Source of the DNA: Sinanaerobacter chloroacetimidivorans
GTDB taxonomy: Bacteria > Bacillota > Clostridia > Peptostreptococcales > Anaerovoracaceae
DNA: 64,000 nt
Direction of reading: 5' to 3'
NCBI RefSeq assembly: GCF_018128545.1
Contig: NZ_JAGSND010000015.1
Span: forward strand, 37,331-101,330
The notes beneath the pieces are model-generated. The model was not told the origin of the DNA, did not search any database, and saw only the letters and a list, made by a program, of their open reading frames with translations. The position numbers were made by a program, and so were the translations under genes. Positions 8,838 through 16,865 of the stretch are shown in pieces; the first letter of the stretch is position 1, and each line of letters begins with the position of its first letter.

Positions 8838-9569
8838 ATGTTAATCAGAAAGAGGTCCAACAAGGTTTATGACATACGGGAAGCGTATACAAATGGTTCG
8901 ATATCGGAGACAACAATCAGACGTATCAATAGAAGAAGGAAACAGCGAAAACAACGAATGATTTTCATACTGATCACCGTACTCTTTCTCACGGTTGTCT
9001 TTGTACCGGTATTCTTTCACATGCAGGCCAATCGTCCGACGGCTCTTAGAGAAGGGGTAACGGTGGTAGACTCCATACCGGTCATTACTGATTTTGTATC
9101 GGTAAACACAATGGAAAGGCCCGGAAAAGAAAGAAAAATCAAATATATCGTGATTCATGAAACCGGCAATGCCGGGAGCAACGCAGACGCGGCTTCCCAC
9201 AATAATTATCTGCATACCCAGGAAAACAGTCAGAAAAAGTCCTGGCATTACACCGTTGATGATAAAGAAATTTATTACCATATCCCGGACAATGAAATCG
9301 CTTTCCATGCAGGAGACGGTTTAAAGAAAGACGGAGGCAATGCAAACGGAATCGGTATTGAGATGTGCATCAACCCGGAGAACGATTATGAGCAGACACT
9401 GAAAAACACGGCGAAGCTGACTGCCATGCTGCTGAAAGCATACGATCTGGACATCAGTGCTGTAAAGACACATCACGATTTTTCCGGGAAAAATTGCCCA
9501 AGCAATTTGCTGAATTCCGGAAGATGGGAGGAATTTTTGGATATGGTAAGACTCGAGCTGGAAACTTGA
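8838..9569 (+). CDS. Membrane-anchored N-acetylmuramoyl-L-alanine amidase (Amidase_2/PGRP type)
   Basis: A 243-residue protein predicted to cleave the amide bond between muramic acid and L-Ala in peptidoglycan. A very basic cytoplasmic N-terminus (RRINRRRKQRKQR) precedes one membrane segment at about 42-62, leaving the catalytic domain outside. Zinc-site residues typical of the family are visible: His in IKYIVIHETGN, and His and Cys in VKTHHDFSGKNCPSNLL; AFHAGDG and GIGIEMCIN complete the fold. Start ATG 8838 follows AAAGGGG by seven bases. It has its own promoter and is followed by a strong terminator. It may remodel the wall whose glycan the neighbouring acyltransferases modify. Confidence 0.9.
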   Translation: MLIRKRSNKVYDIREAYTNGSISETTIRRINRRRKQRKQRMIFILITVLFLTVVFVPVFFHMQANRPTALREGVTVVDSIPVITDFVSVNTMERPGKERKIKYIVIHETGNAGSNADAASHNNYLHTQENSQKKSWHYTVDDKEIYYHIPDNEIAFHAGDGLKKDGGNANGIGIEMCINPENDYEQTLKNTAKLTAMLLKAYDLDISAVKTHHDFSGKNCPSNLLNSGRWEEFLDMVRLELET

Positions 9570-9581
9570 GCACTGAGATCG

Positions 9582-9674
9582 GAGCGAATAGAGATCTTTG
9601 ATTTCCTTATTCGCTCTATTCATCTGATCTGATCGGAAATATCCCTGGCGGAAGTGGCGAAGCCACTTTTTTTT
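9582..9674 (+). terminator. Terminator after the amidase gene
   Basis: Two hairpins follow the stop codon. The first pairs GAGCGAATA (9582-9590) with TATTCGCTC (9608-9616). The second pairs AAGTGGC (9652-9658) with GCCACTT (9662-9668) around a GAA loop and runs into eight T residues; this second one is the likely intrinsic terminator. Confidence 0.85.
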
Positions 9675-9741
9675 ATTGAAATTTGTAATCATAAAGATAT
9701 AAAAATTTATCATGAAATTATATATAATAGAATAAATTAGT

Positions 9742-9770
9742 AGAAACCTTTTCTAACTTTTTGGCGTCTA
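9742..9770 (+). promoter_or_regulatory. ECF-sigma type promoter upstream of oatA
   Basis: AGAAAC at 9742-9747 and CGTCTA at 9765-9770 are separated by 17 bases. This matches the general form of promoters read by extracytoplasmic-function sigma factors of the SigM/W/X/V group (TGAAAC, 16-17 bases, CGTC). It lies 65 bases before the acyltransferase start. An ECF sigma factor gene follows that acyltransferase. A TATAAT at 9723-9728 could serve a housekeeping promoter, but no good -35 accompanies it. Confidence 0.6.
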
Positions 9771-9834
9771 AAAGAGTACAAGCATTAAACAGTATCAACA
9801 ATGTCAGGTCAGAATAGAAGGAGCTGGAATTTTC

Positions 9835-11829
9835 ATGTTAAAGAATTCGCAAAATGAGGGTTATATTGCCGGATTGGATGGACTCCGTGCTTTTGCCGTA
9901 CTCGCCGTCTTTGTGTATCATTTTGGCTTCAGCTGGGCCAGAGGCGGTTTTCTGGGAGTGGATATTTTCTTTGTCCTTTCAGGTTATTTGATCACATCCA
10001 TTATGCTGCCACATCAAGAGAATGAATTGAATATAAAACTACGCGAATTTTGGATCGGACGTATTCGACGCCTCCTTCCTGCTGCCTATGTGATGATTAT
10101 TTCTACGTTTACCTGGGTGATGCTGTTTCGTCAGGATTTATTACATACCGTACAGGGCGATGCCATTTCGTCGATTTTTTATACAAGCAATTGGTGGTTT
10201 ATTTTTCATAAGCTATCCTACTTTGATAGCTTCGGCTCCCTTTCTCCGTTAAAAAATCTCTGGTCTTTAGCGATAGAAGAACAGTTTTATTTGCTGTGGC
10301 CCATGATATTGGCGGCCGGCATAAAACTTTTGAAGAAACGGGGCAGGATGTCCGTACTCGTCTTGTTCTTAGCTTTCTGCTCTGCAGGGCTCATGGGGTT
10401 GCTGTTTGAGCCGGGAACCGACCCCAGCCGGGTCTATTATGGGACAGACACCCGGTCCTTTGAATTGCTGATCGGTTGTTTTCTGGCGATTCTGTTTCCT
10501 ATGAAAAAGCTTGCTGCGGTCTCTGTTTCCAATGGCCGAAGAAACCTGCTGAATCTGGCGGGCATAGCCGCTTTTACTATCTTTTTGCTTAGTGTCTATT
10601 TTGTGGATGAATACCAGCAGTTTCCTTATCGGGGCGGTCTGTTACTCTTTTGCTTCAATTCGGCACTGCTCATTGCCTGTGTCTGTCATTCCGGAAGTCT
10701 TCTGGGACGCCTTTTCTCATGGAAGCCTTTGCGCTGGATGGGGACAAGATCCTATGGAATTTATCTGTGGCATTATCCCGTAATCGTATTGAGCACTCCT
10801 GTTTATGAAATCGGGCATCCGGCTTATTGGCGGGTTACAGTACAGCTGCTTGTTACCTTTGCCATTGCGGAGCTTTCCTACCGCTTCATAGAAATGCCTG
10901 TCAGAAGATTGGGATTAAAAGGATATCTCAAAAATCTGTTAACCAGAGATACGATTGTATGGAAAGGACCTTTGGCCAGAAGAATTTCAACCACGTTGGC
11001 TTCCTTTATTATTTTGATTCTTGTTGTAGGGGTCACGGGGCTGGCATATAGCGATGTGCCTGCAAAAGAAGCCGGAGCATTTCCGGACGAAATGATCACA
11101 GGAAAGGCAACGGATTCCTCTATCCTTGCGGATACCGGCAAGGATTCTGATGAAAAGCAGGAAGAATCGGAAGGCGGGGACCATTCCGCAATTCAGGAGA
11201 ATGATGCTGTTTATGAAAATGGTGAGGTCACCGTACCGGCCGAAGAGAAAGAAGGAAAAGATGACGGAGGCCTTGGAAAGCCATCCGGTATTCATTTCGG
11301 TACCAATGAAAATCGGAATTCCCCTTCCATCAATCAATATGAAGAAATATTGGCTATAGGCGATTCCGTTATGATCGGCATTTCTTCCAGTTTGAATCAA
11401 AAATACAGCAATATCACCATAGACGGCAAGGTTGGAAGGCAAATGTCGCAAGCCGTTGAATTAGCCCCCGGATATGCGTCATTCAACGATCCCGATAAAG
11501 CTGTCATTATCGAGCTTGGAACAAATGGCTATTTTACAGAAGAACAGTTAAACAGCCTGCTGGAATCTTTTTCAGAATCACCTGTTTATCTGGTGAATAT
11601 ACGCGTGCCGCGACCCTGGGAATTCAAGGTCAACGAAGCCTTAGCGAAAAAAGCCATGGAAAAAGAAAATATAACATTAATCGACTGGTATTCGGAAGCG
11701 ATCAATCACCCTGAATATTTCTCGCCGGATGGGGTGCACCTTCTGCCTAAAGGGGTGGAAGTTCTGACCTCCCTCATTGATCAGGCGCTAATCAGCAGCG
11801 GTTCGGCAGCAGAGCAATTGACAAAGTAG
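9835..11829 (+). CDS. OatA-like O-acetyltransferase: acyltransferase-3 membrane domain plus SGNH domain
   Basis: A 664-residue protein. Residues about 10-400 form the acyltransferase-3 domain with some eleven membrane segments; it opens with YIAGLDGLRAFAVLAVFVYH, containing the catalytic-type His, followed by RGGFLGVDIFFVLSGYLI and the RIRRLLPAAY motif. A low-complexity acidic linker (about 415-500) leads to an extracellular SGNH esterase-fold domain with Ser in AIGDSVMIG, Asn in ELGTNGYF and Asp/His in FSPDGVHLLPKG. This is the two-domain layout of OatA, which O-acetylates muramic acid and confers lysozyme resistance; a role in other glycans is possible. The gene stands alone between terminators and has a candidate ECF promoter. 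Confidence 0.9.
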   Translation: MLKNSQNEGYIAGLDGLRAFAVLAVFVYHFGFSWARGGFLGVDIFFVLSGYLITSIMLPHQENELNIKLREFWIGRIRRLLPAAYVMIISTFTWVMLFRQDLLHTVQGDAISSIFYTSNWWFIFHKLSYFDSFGSLSPLKNLWSLAIEEQFYLLWPMILAAGIKLLKKRGRMSVLVLFLAFCSAGLMGLLFEPGTDPSRVYYGTDTRSFELLIGCFLAILFPMKKLAAVSVSNGRRNLLNLAGIAAFTIFLLSVYFVDEYQQFPYRGGLLLFCFNSALLIACVCHSGSLLGRLFSWKPLRWMGTRSYGIYLWHYPVIVLSTPVYEIGHPAYWRVTVQLLVTFAIAELSYRFIEMPVRRLGLKGYLKNLLTRDTIVWKGPLARRISTTLASFIILILVVGVTGLAYSDVPAKEAGAFPDEMITGKATDSSILADTGKDSDEKQEESEGGDHSAIQENDAVYENGEVTVPAEEKEGKDDGGLGKPSGIHFGTNENRNSPSINQYEEILAIGDSVMIGISSSLNQKYSNITIDGKVGRQMSQAVELAPGYASFNDPDKAVIIELGTNGYFTEEQLNSLLESFSESPVYLVNIRVPRPWEFKVNEALAKKAMEKENITLIDWYSEAINHPEYFSPDGVHLLPKGVEVLTSLIDQALISSGSAAEQLTK

Positions 11830-11837
11830 GATTATTA

Positions 11838-11874
11838 GGAAATCAGTGTTACTTCCAAACTGGTTTCCTTTTTC
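11838..11874 (+). terminator. Terminator after oatA
   Basis: GGAAATCAGT (11838-11847) pairs with ACTGGTTTCC (11859-11868), ten pairs including one G-T, followed by CTTTTTCTT. It separates oatA from the sigma factor gene. Confidence 0.8.
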
Positions 11875-12004
11875 TTATGGGGTCATTTCTGCCGTTTTTT
11901 TCTTTATTTATCCTTTCATTCATTTCATTTATTTTTACATTTTATTAATTACAAAAATGAAAATCCCTTTCCATTTTCTCTAATAGATAGAAAGGAATAC
12001 AGGT

Positions 12005-12520
12005 ATGGAATTATCGGAAATGAAAAGAATCAGCAAAAAATCTTATATCTCCTTTATAACAGAATATAAAACAACCATGTACCGGATCGCATTTGGATAC
12101 CTGAGCGAGGAAGCAAAGGCACTGGATGCTGTGGATGAGGCTGTATATCTGGGATATCTGCATAGAAAAGAATTACGGGATCCAAACTTTCTTAAAACAT
12201 GGCTTACCAGAATTCTGATCAATGAATGCTATCGGATTTTGCGGCGGAATAAGCGTGAAGTAACCATGGAAGAGCCACCGGAAAAAGCGGATTTTTTTAC
12301 AGCCGAGGCTGCGCTCCCTTTAAAACAGGCCGTACAGGATTTGCCTGAGGACTTAAGAAAGGTCATTGTCCTTCGGTATTTCGGCGGTTATACCATCGCA
12401 GACACGGCTAAACTTTTAGAATTACCGGAAGGTACGGTGTCAACCCGCTCCAGAAAGGCATTGGGCATATTGCGAGTTGCGCTTGATGAGGAGGAAGGAG
12501 GACTGGCAAATGGAAAATAA
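12005..12520 (+). CDS. ECF-type RNA polymerase sigma factor
   Basis: A 171-residue sigma-70 family protein with only regions 2 and 4, as in extracytoplasmic-function sigma factors. Region 2 covers about residues 15-85 (YRIAFGYLSEEAKALDAVDE and the NFLKTWLTRILINECYRILRR core-binding stretch), and region 4 covers about 115-165 (LPEDLRKVIVLRYFGGYTIA, then the helix-turn-helix ending ELPEGTVSTRSRKAL). The start has AAAGGA nine bases upstream. The next gene overlaps by eleven bases and encodes a membrane protein of the DUF4179 class, the usual anti-sigma partner. The nearest candidate target is the ECF promoter of oatA; I could not find an equally good copy before this gene. Confidence 0.88.
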   Translation: MELSEMKRISKKSYISFITEYKTTMYRIAFGYLSEEAKALDAVDEAVYLGYLHRKELRDPNFLKTWLTRILINECYRILRRNKREVTMEEPPEKADFFTAEAALPLKQAVQDLPEDLRKVIVLRYFGGYTIADTAKLLELPEGTVSTRSRKALGILRVALDEEEGGLANGK

Positions 12521-13898
12521 CAGAGAAGATTGGGAAGAATTTTTAGCAGAATCCTCTCAATATCCGGAAGGACTGTCAGAAGTAGAAAATAGAATTGGGA
12601 AGCGAATCGGAAAGCATACCAGGAAAAGGAGGGTATTTTACAGCACCTTGTCCGCTGTAGCTGCGGTATTTATCTTTGTGATACTGGTCAACACCAGTAC
12701 GGCAGTTGCCGGCAGCATATCCGAGATCCCTCTGATCGGCAAACTTGCGGTGTTTGTAAAATTTGATAAAAGCTTAAGCAATGCTATCGAAAACGACTAT
12801 GTACAGAAAGTTGACCTGAGTGCCTGGGATGGACAGGAACAATTACTGCTGCCTTATGTCATTGCGGATGAAAGAAATCTGGTGCTCTTTTTCCAGTTGC
12901 CTGAAGAATTGAAACTGGAAGCGGACGAATGGGTACAGATCAATCTGCTGGAGATGAGAGACGGAGTTTCCGGCGAAAGAATAGCAGGATTCAGTTGTAT
13001 AACATCGTCTTTATCTGCAGAAGGAAGGAACGAAAATAATGGATTTATTCAACAGAGTTATCATTTTTCCGAAGGGACACTTCCCGAATTTGTAGAACTA
13101 AGCGTCAATTTGGAAGCAGAGGTTCCTGGGGACTCTCCGATTGGGGAATCTATGGGAGCGCCTTCCGAAATGGAATCCAAACAAAGCTCGAAAAAAATTG
13201 GGACCTTTACTTTCCAATTGCATTTCGGCGAATTTGCCGAACCTATGGTTCATGAACTCCACAAAGATTATATCATAGAGGGTCAAAGCCTAACTGTTGA
13301 AGAGATGAAGGTATACCCTACGGGGACTGAGGTATCCTTTACGTTCCCGGAAGAAAACACAGCCTGGATAAAAGGCTTGGAATTGTCTGTTGAGAAGGAT
13401 AGGGAAATCTTTTTGAAAGGAAACAACGGACTAAGTGCCACAAGCGATGACATTCATATGAGCGTGTTTATCGAATCGGATTATTTTGATCCTCCCGGCT
13501 CCCGGACACTGCTGATTCAGGCAATTCGGTTATTGGATAAACAAGAAGAATATGTTACGGTAGATATCAATCATAAGACGATAACCCCGGCCATTCATGG
13601 GTCGATGTTAACAGAAGTAACGAAAAAACAGGGAACTGCATCTCTTACTTTTACAACAAGGGTTTCTGAAGATGATAATTTTGGGATGTTCAGTCCGGAG
13701 TATCAGGATGAAGAGGGCAACGTCTATGATCTTCAGGAGATGGGCTTTTCGAATATCGATTCCTTCATGGAAACGAGGGTTGTGCTGACACCTCCCGATA
13801 ACGGAAAAGTGATTTTGCAAAGAACCCTTACACCTAAAATTGTTCTGGAAAAACCCATTCGAATCGACCTGCCTGTACAGCCTAAAATCGATTCATAA
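12510..13898 (+). CDS. DUF4179-type membrane anti-sigma factor
   Basis: A 462-residue protein with a short cytoplasmic N-terminus of about 40 residues (charged, ending KHTRKRR), a single membrane segment at about 43-63, and a large extracytoplasmic domain that begins SEIPLIGKLAVFVKF, the signature of the DUF4179 family. Such proteins usually follow an ECF sigma gene and hold the sigma factor at the membrane until a signal arrives. I chose ATG 12510 because GGAAGGAGGA ends eight bases before it; an earlier in-frame ATG at 12477 would only extend into the sigma gene. The eleven-base overlap with the sigma gene implies coupling. The signal is unknown. Confidence 0.85.
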   Translation: MENNREDWEEFLAESSQYPEGLSEVENRIGKRIGKHTRKRRVFYSTLSAVAAVFIFVILVNTSTAVAGSISEIPLIGKLAVFVKFDKSLSNAIENDYVQKVDLSAWDGQEQLLLPYVIADERNLVLFFQLPEELKLEADEWVQINLLEMRDGVSGERIAGFSCITSSLSAEGRNENNGFIQQSYHFSEGTLPEFVELSVNLEAEVPGDSPIGESMGAPSEMESKQSSKKIGTFTFQLHFGEFAEPMVHELHKDYIIEGQSLTVEEMKVYPTGTEVSFTFPEENTAWIKGLELSVEKDREIFLKGNNGLSATSDDIHMSVFIESDYFDPPGSRTLLIQAIRLLDKQEEYVTVDINHKTITPAIHGSMLTEVTKKQGTASLTFTTRVSEDDNFGMFSPEYQDEEGNVYDLQEMGFSNIDSFMETRVVLTPPDNGKVILQRTLTPKIVLEKPIRIDLPVQPKIDS

Positions 13899-13991
13899 AA
13901 GATTCACGGCATGATTCTGAAATCAGCAATTCAAGTCAAGAAAATTCTCTGCCGATGATCTTTTTCCCTCTTGGGAAAATGTAAAAAGTTC

Positions 13992-14028
13992 TTGACATTT
14001 ATACGGAACCGAATTATTATAATGTCAA
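13992..14028 (+). promoter_or_regulatory. Promoter framed by an 8-base inverted repeat (candidate autoregulatory operator)
   Basis: TTGACA at 13992-13997 and TATTAT at 14015-14020 are 17 bases apart. The -35 hexamer is part of TTGACATT (13992-13999), which is the exact reverse complement of AATGTCAA at 14021-14028, just past the -10. A dimeric regulator binding both arms would cover the promoter. The XRE regulator gene at 14365 is the natural candidate. Confidence 0.6.
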
Positions 14029-14060
14029 AAGTATTTTACATTTCGAAGGGGGAATTTTAT

Positions 14061-14354
14061 ATGAAAAAAATGGACGAAATGGAATTGAGTATTACGCTGC
14101 AGGCTATAAAATGGTCCTGGAGTTATATGATACTGATTCTTGCTCTATGGATGATCTATGAATTTGTCCAGGGCAACAGTATCAATATTCCGGTGTTGCT
14201 GTTGGTCAGTCAGAATATGGTCTTCTTTATTGCCCAGCAGATCCTGACACAACGGGCAGGTGACGATCGCGGAAGGACAAATTTATTGTTGTGGCTGGCT
14301 TGTACCGTCATTTTTTTAGCTGCCGGGGCTCTGCTTTTGTTCTTCTTCCGTTAG
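14061..14354 (+). CDS. Small integral membrane protein paired with an XRE regulator
   Basis: A 97-residue protein with three hydrophobic segments at about 18-36, 40-60 and 76-96 and a short charged N-terminus. I do not recognise a catalytic motif. The ATG at 14061 is chosen because GAAGGGGGAA sits eight bases before it; an upstream ATG at 13971 in the same frame lies before the promoter and is not credible. The downstream HTH gene starts eleven bases after the stop. Small membrane proteins of this kind often accompany XRE regulators of the YvaO/YozG group in Firmicutes, and may act as a signalling partner; that role is inference. Confidence 0.7.
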   Translation: MKKMDEMELSITLQAIKWSWSYMILILALWMIYEFVQGNSINIPVLLLVSQNMVFFIAQQILTQRAGDDRGRTNLLLWLACTVIFLAAGALLLFFFR

Positions 14355-14364
14355 GTGAATCTGT

Positions 14365-14559
14365 ATGAAAAACAAGATCAGGGAACTGCGTAAGGAAAGA
14401 GGATTACGCCAGGAGGACATGGCCGCTGCGTTAGGAGTAACACGCCAAACCATCAATGCCATTGAAAATGATAAATATAATCCAACGCTTGAGCTTGCCA
14501 TGAAACTTGCCAGGCTGCTTGAAAGGCCCGTTGAAGAAATATTCCAATTACCGGATTGA
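14365..14559 (+). CDS. XRE (Cro/CI) family transcriptional regulator, single HTH domain
   Basis: A 64-residue protein that consists of the DNA-binding domain alone. The HTH is visible at about residues 16-36 (RQEDMAAALGVTRQTINAIE), followed by NDKYNPTLELAMKLARLLE and the closing VEEIFQL, exactly as in the short YozG-like regulators. It begins eleven bases after the small membrane protein gene with a TAGGTGA ribosome site and shares its promoter. The inverted repeat around that promoter is a likely target. Confidence 0.9.
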   Translation: MKNKIRELRKERGLRQEDMAAALGVTRQTINAIENDKYNPTLELAMKLARLLERPVEEIFQLPD

Positions 14560-14598
14560 AATATCTCATTTGACGGATGGTGGATGAAAGCGAAAAAA

Positions 14599-14694
14599 GA
14601 CAAACCTGAAATTTAATGCAGATTTTCGAGAATTGCTAAAAGGGAACGAGACAAACCTGATTGACGCTGAAAAGCGCGTAGGGTTTGTCTTTTT
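14599..14694 (+). terminator. Terminator after the XRE unit, with a duplicated left arm
   Basis: GACAAACC (14650-14657) pairs with GGTTTGTC (14682-14689), followed by TTTTTG. The left arm with its next bases (GACAAACCTGA) occurs a second time at 14599-14609, so two alternative hairpins with the same right arm are possible. The remainder of the gap up to the operator at 14846 holds nothing I can name. Confidence 0.75.
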
Positions 14695-14845
14695 GTTTCT
14701 ACGAAGATATACCGTGTGAGCATCCGGCAGGCATACAAGGTGTGAGAAATCAACCCGCCATCAAGGGGGTTGCTGGTTGAAATTAATTTCCGGAAATTCA
14801 AAGCAGAAATATATTTACTGTGGCACATTTTGGTGATACTATTGA

Positions 14846-14883
14846 GTTGAACAAAAATTATACCATTGAACAAATGTCCGAAC
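14846..14883 (+). promoter_or_regulatory. Direct repeats TTGAACAAA before the SorC regulator gene (candidate operator)
   Basis: TTGAACAAA occurs at 14847-14855 and 14866-14874, 19 bases apart, ending about 20 bases before the SorC-family regulator start. The second copy continues into TGTCCGAA, giving an imperfect palindrome. From memory, the SorC-family regulator DeoR of Bacillus subtilis binds a palindrome starting ATTGAACAAA, which the second copy (14865-14874) matches. Autoregulation is therefore likely. Confidence 0.55.
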
Positions 14884-14893
14884 GGAGGTACTC

Positions 14894-15835
14894 ATGGCAA
14901 TTACAGATAATATGAGAATGACCCTGAAGGTTTGTCAGTTATATTATGAAGAAAATCTAAGCCAAAAGGAAATATCTTCTCAGATGGGCATTTCCCGTCC
15001 CCAGATCAGCCGGATCCTTTCCAACGCACGGGAGAACAATGTCGTTACAATTAAGATCAACAATCCGTTTCTGGATGAGACAAGGCTGGAGAAGATTCTG
15101 ATGGAACGATATGGACTCAAGGATGCACTGGTACTGAATACCGGAAAGACAGGGGAACAGGAAAATGATCTCGATGAATTCGGACGCATGGCTGCGGAAT
15201 GCATCGATGCCTATATCATGGACCACAACCGGGTCGGTGTTATGAGCGGACAAACCATAAGCAGTCTGGTCTGGGCCATCAAACATTTAAACAGGCGAGG
15301 CCTGGAATTTGTATCTCTGGTGGGCGGTATGGGATCCACAAGCGTAAATTGGCATGCTAATGCCATTGCCCAGCGGTTTTCCGAGTGCTCCGGCGGCAGC
15401 TGCTATATCCTGAATGCGCCTATTATCGTACAAAGCAGGCAATCCAGAGATATTCTCATTCAGGAACCGGAAATTGCTTCTGTGTTACAGAAGGGAGCCG
15501 CCTGTGATGTGGTCATCGTAGGGATAGGACAGATTAACATGGATGCCACTAACGTAAAGGCAGGAACCCTGGATAATGAGGACATACAGCGGCTGAAAGA
15601 TGCAAAAGCGGTAGCTTCGGTCTGTACCTCCTACTTGGACGCACAGGGAAACATTATCAATACGGAACTGAATGAACGAACCATCGGGCTGACTCTGGAT
15701 CAACTGAAAAAATCCAGGACCATAGCCCTGGCAGCCGGAAGAAGCAAGGTAGAATCCATTAGAGCGGCATTGTCGAGCGGGTATCTTGATGTTTTTATCA
15801 CCGATTTGGATACGGCTCGTGTAATAGCAGAATAA
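14894..15835 (+). CDS. SorC-family sugar-binding transcriptional regulator
   Basis: A 313-residue regulator. The N-terminal HTH lies at about 20-42 (SQKEISSQMGISRPQISRIL), and the rest is the sugar-isomerase-like effector domain of the SorC/DeoR (LsrR-like) group, with FVSLVGGMGS, the long loop around SCYILNAPIIV, VVIVGIGQINMD and the C-terminal IALAAGRSKVESIRAAL. These proteins sense phosphorylated sugars. The gene stands 22 bases before a binding-protein gene and heads the operon. By analogy with LsrR and DeoR it would be a repressor released by the product of the kinase at the operon end. GGAGG precedes the ATG by six bases. Confidence 0.92.
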   Translation: MAITDNMRMTLKVCQLYYEENLSQKEISSQMGISRPQISRILSNARENNVVTIKINNPFLDETRLEKILMERYGLKDALVLNTGKTGEQENDLDEFGRMAAECIDAYIMDHNRVGVMSGQTISSLVWAIKHLNRRGLEFVSLVGGMGSTSVNWHANAIAQRFSECSGGSCYILNAPIIVQSRQSRDILIQEPEIASVLQKGAACDVVIVGIGQINMDATNVKAGTLDNEDIQRLKDAKAVASVCTSYLDAQGNIINTELNERTIGLTLDQLKKSRTIALAAGRSKVESIRAALSSGYLDVFITDLDTARVIAE

Positions 15836-15857
15836 ATCATTGAATGAGGAGGAAAAA

Positions 15858-16802
15858 ATGAAAAAATTATTAATGTTAGCAGTAACAGGTCTTTTAGTTT
15901 TGTCAATGGCAGCCTGCAACGGCACGCCTTCCTCAACGGGAACCGACGAGGAGAGCGGACCGGCAGGAAAAAAGGTTTCGCTGCTTACCCCTTATCTTAG
16001 CTCTGTAACCACCAATCAGATGGTAGAGGAAATGAAGGCAGGCATGGAAGAACAGGGAATGGTTGTAACGGTAGTGGACACCAAAGGTGATTTTGCACAG
16101 CTGGCAAGCAGAATCGAAGATACTGTTTCCGCAAAGGCTGATGCCATTGTTCTTGTCAGTGCAGACCCGTCTCAGGTGGCCACTCAGCTGCAAAGCGCAT
16201 TTGATGCCGGAATCCCTGTATTTGGCTGTGACAGCGGCTTTGTTGACGGAATGATGGTGAATGCTACCAGCGATAACGCTGCCATGGGTGAACTGATTAC
16301 CAAATACCTCTTTGACGACCTGATGGGCGGAAAAGGTACGGTAATCGCTCTTACTCATCGTCCGCATCCCGGCGTTGCCAAGAGATGTACGGCCTTTGAC
16401 GACATTCTCAAAAATTATCCCAACATAAAATTAATCACGGAACAACATATTGAAGTACCTGGACCTATTGAAAATTCCAGAAAAGTGATGGAGAATCTGA
16501 TCCTATCCAATTCTGCCAAGGATTCCATCACCGCCGTATGGTGTGCATGGGATGAGCCGGCTATCGGCGCCACTCAGGCATTACAGGATGCCGGCAGAGG
16601 TGAAGTCATCGTTGTCGGTGTGGATGGAAACAGCCAAGCTGTGGAAATGATCAATCAGGGCACCAACCTGAAAGCCACCGTAGCGCAAAATTTCGAAGGA
16701 ATGGCAACCATTGTCGTGACTGAGATGACAAAGATGTTCAATGGTGAAGAAATCACAAAAGGTGAACAATATGCACCGGCGTCCATTATAACAAAAGAAT
16801 AG
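15858..16802 (+). CDS. Sugar ABC transporter substrate-binding lipoprotein (RbsB-like)
   Basis: A 314-residue periplasmic-binding-protein family member. The signal peptide ends with a lipobox (LSMAACNG), so the mature protein starts at the Cys near residue 19 and is lipid-anchored. The two-lobe type I fold is recognisable from KADAIVLVSADPSQVATQL, AGIPVFGCDSGF, the hinge region around VIVVGVDGNSQAVEMINQG and the final short strand. ATG 15858 is selected because GAGGAGG lies five bases before it. It is the first transport gene after the regulator. The ligand is unknown; the fold suits a pentose, a branched sugar or AI-2-like furanosyl compounds. Confidence 0.92.
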   Translation: MKKLLMLAVTGLLVLSMAACNGTPSSTGTDEESGPAGKKVSLLTPYLSSVTTNQMVEEMKAGMEEQGMVVTVVDTKGDFAQLASRIEDTVSAKADAIVLVSADPSQVATQLQSAFDAGIPVFGCDSGFVDGMMVNATSDNAAMGELITKYLFDDLMGGKGTVIALTHRPHPGVAKRCTAFDDILKNYPNIKLITEQHIEVPGPIENSRKVMENLILSNSAKDSITAVWCAWDEPAIGATQALQDAGRGEVIVVGVDGNSQAVEMINQGTNLKATVAQNFEGMATIVVTEMTKMFNGEEITKGEQYAPASIITKE

Positions 16803-16865
16803 GCTGAATTTCGAAGTAGGTTTTGGGCATGACTGAAACCTACTTCCATATAGGAGTGATAGAAA

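Noticed and set aside
8841..9308. A 155-residue reading frame on the minus strand within the amidase gene
   Set aside because: It is antisense to a well-supported gene, has no ribosome site and resembles nothing.
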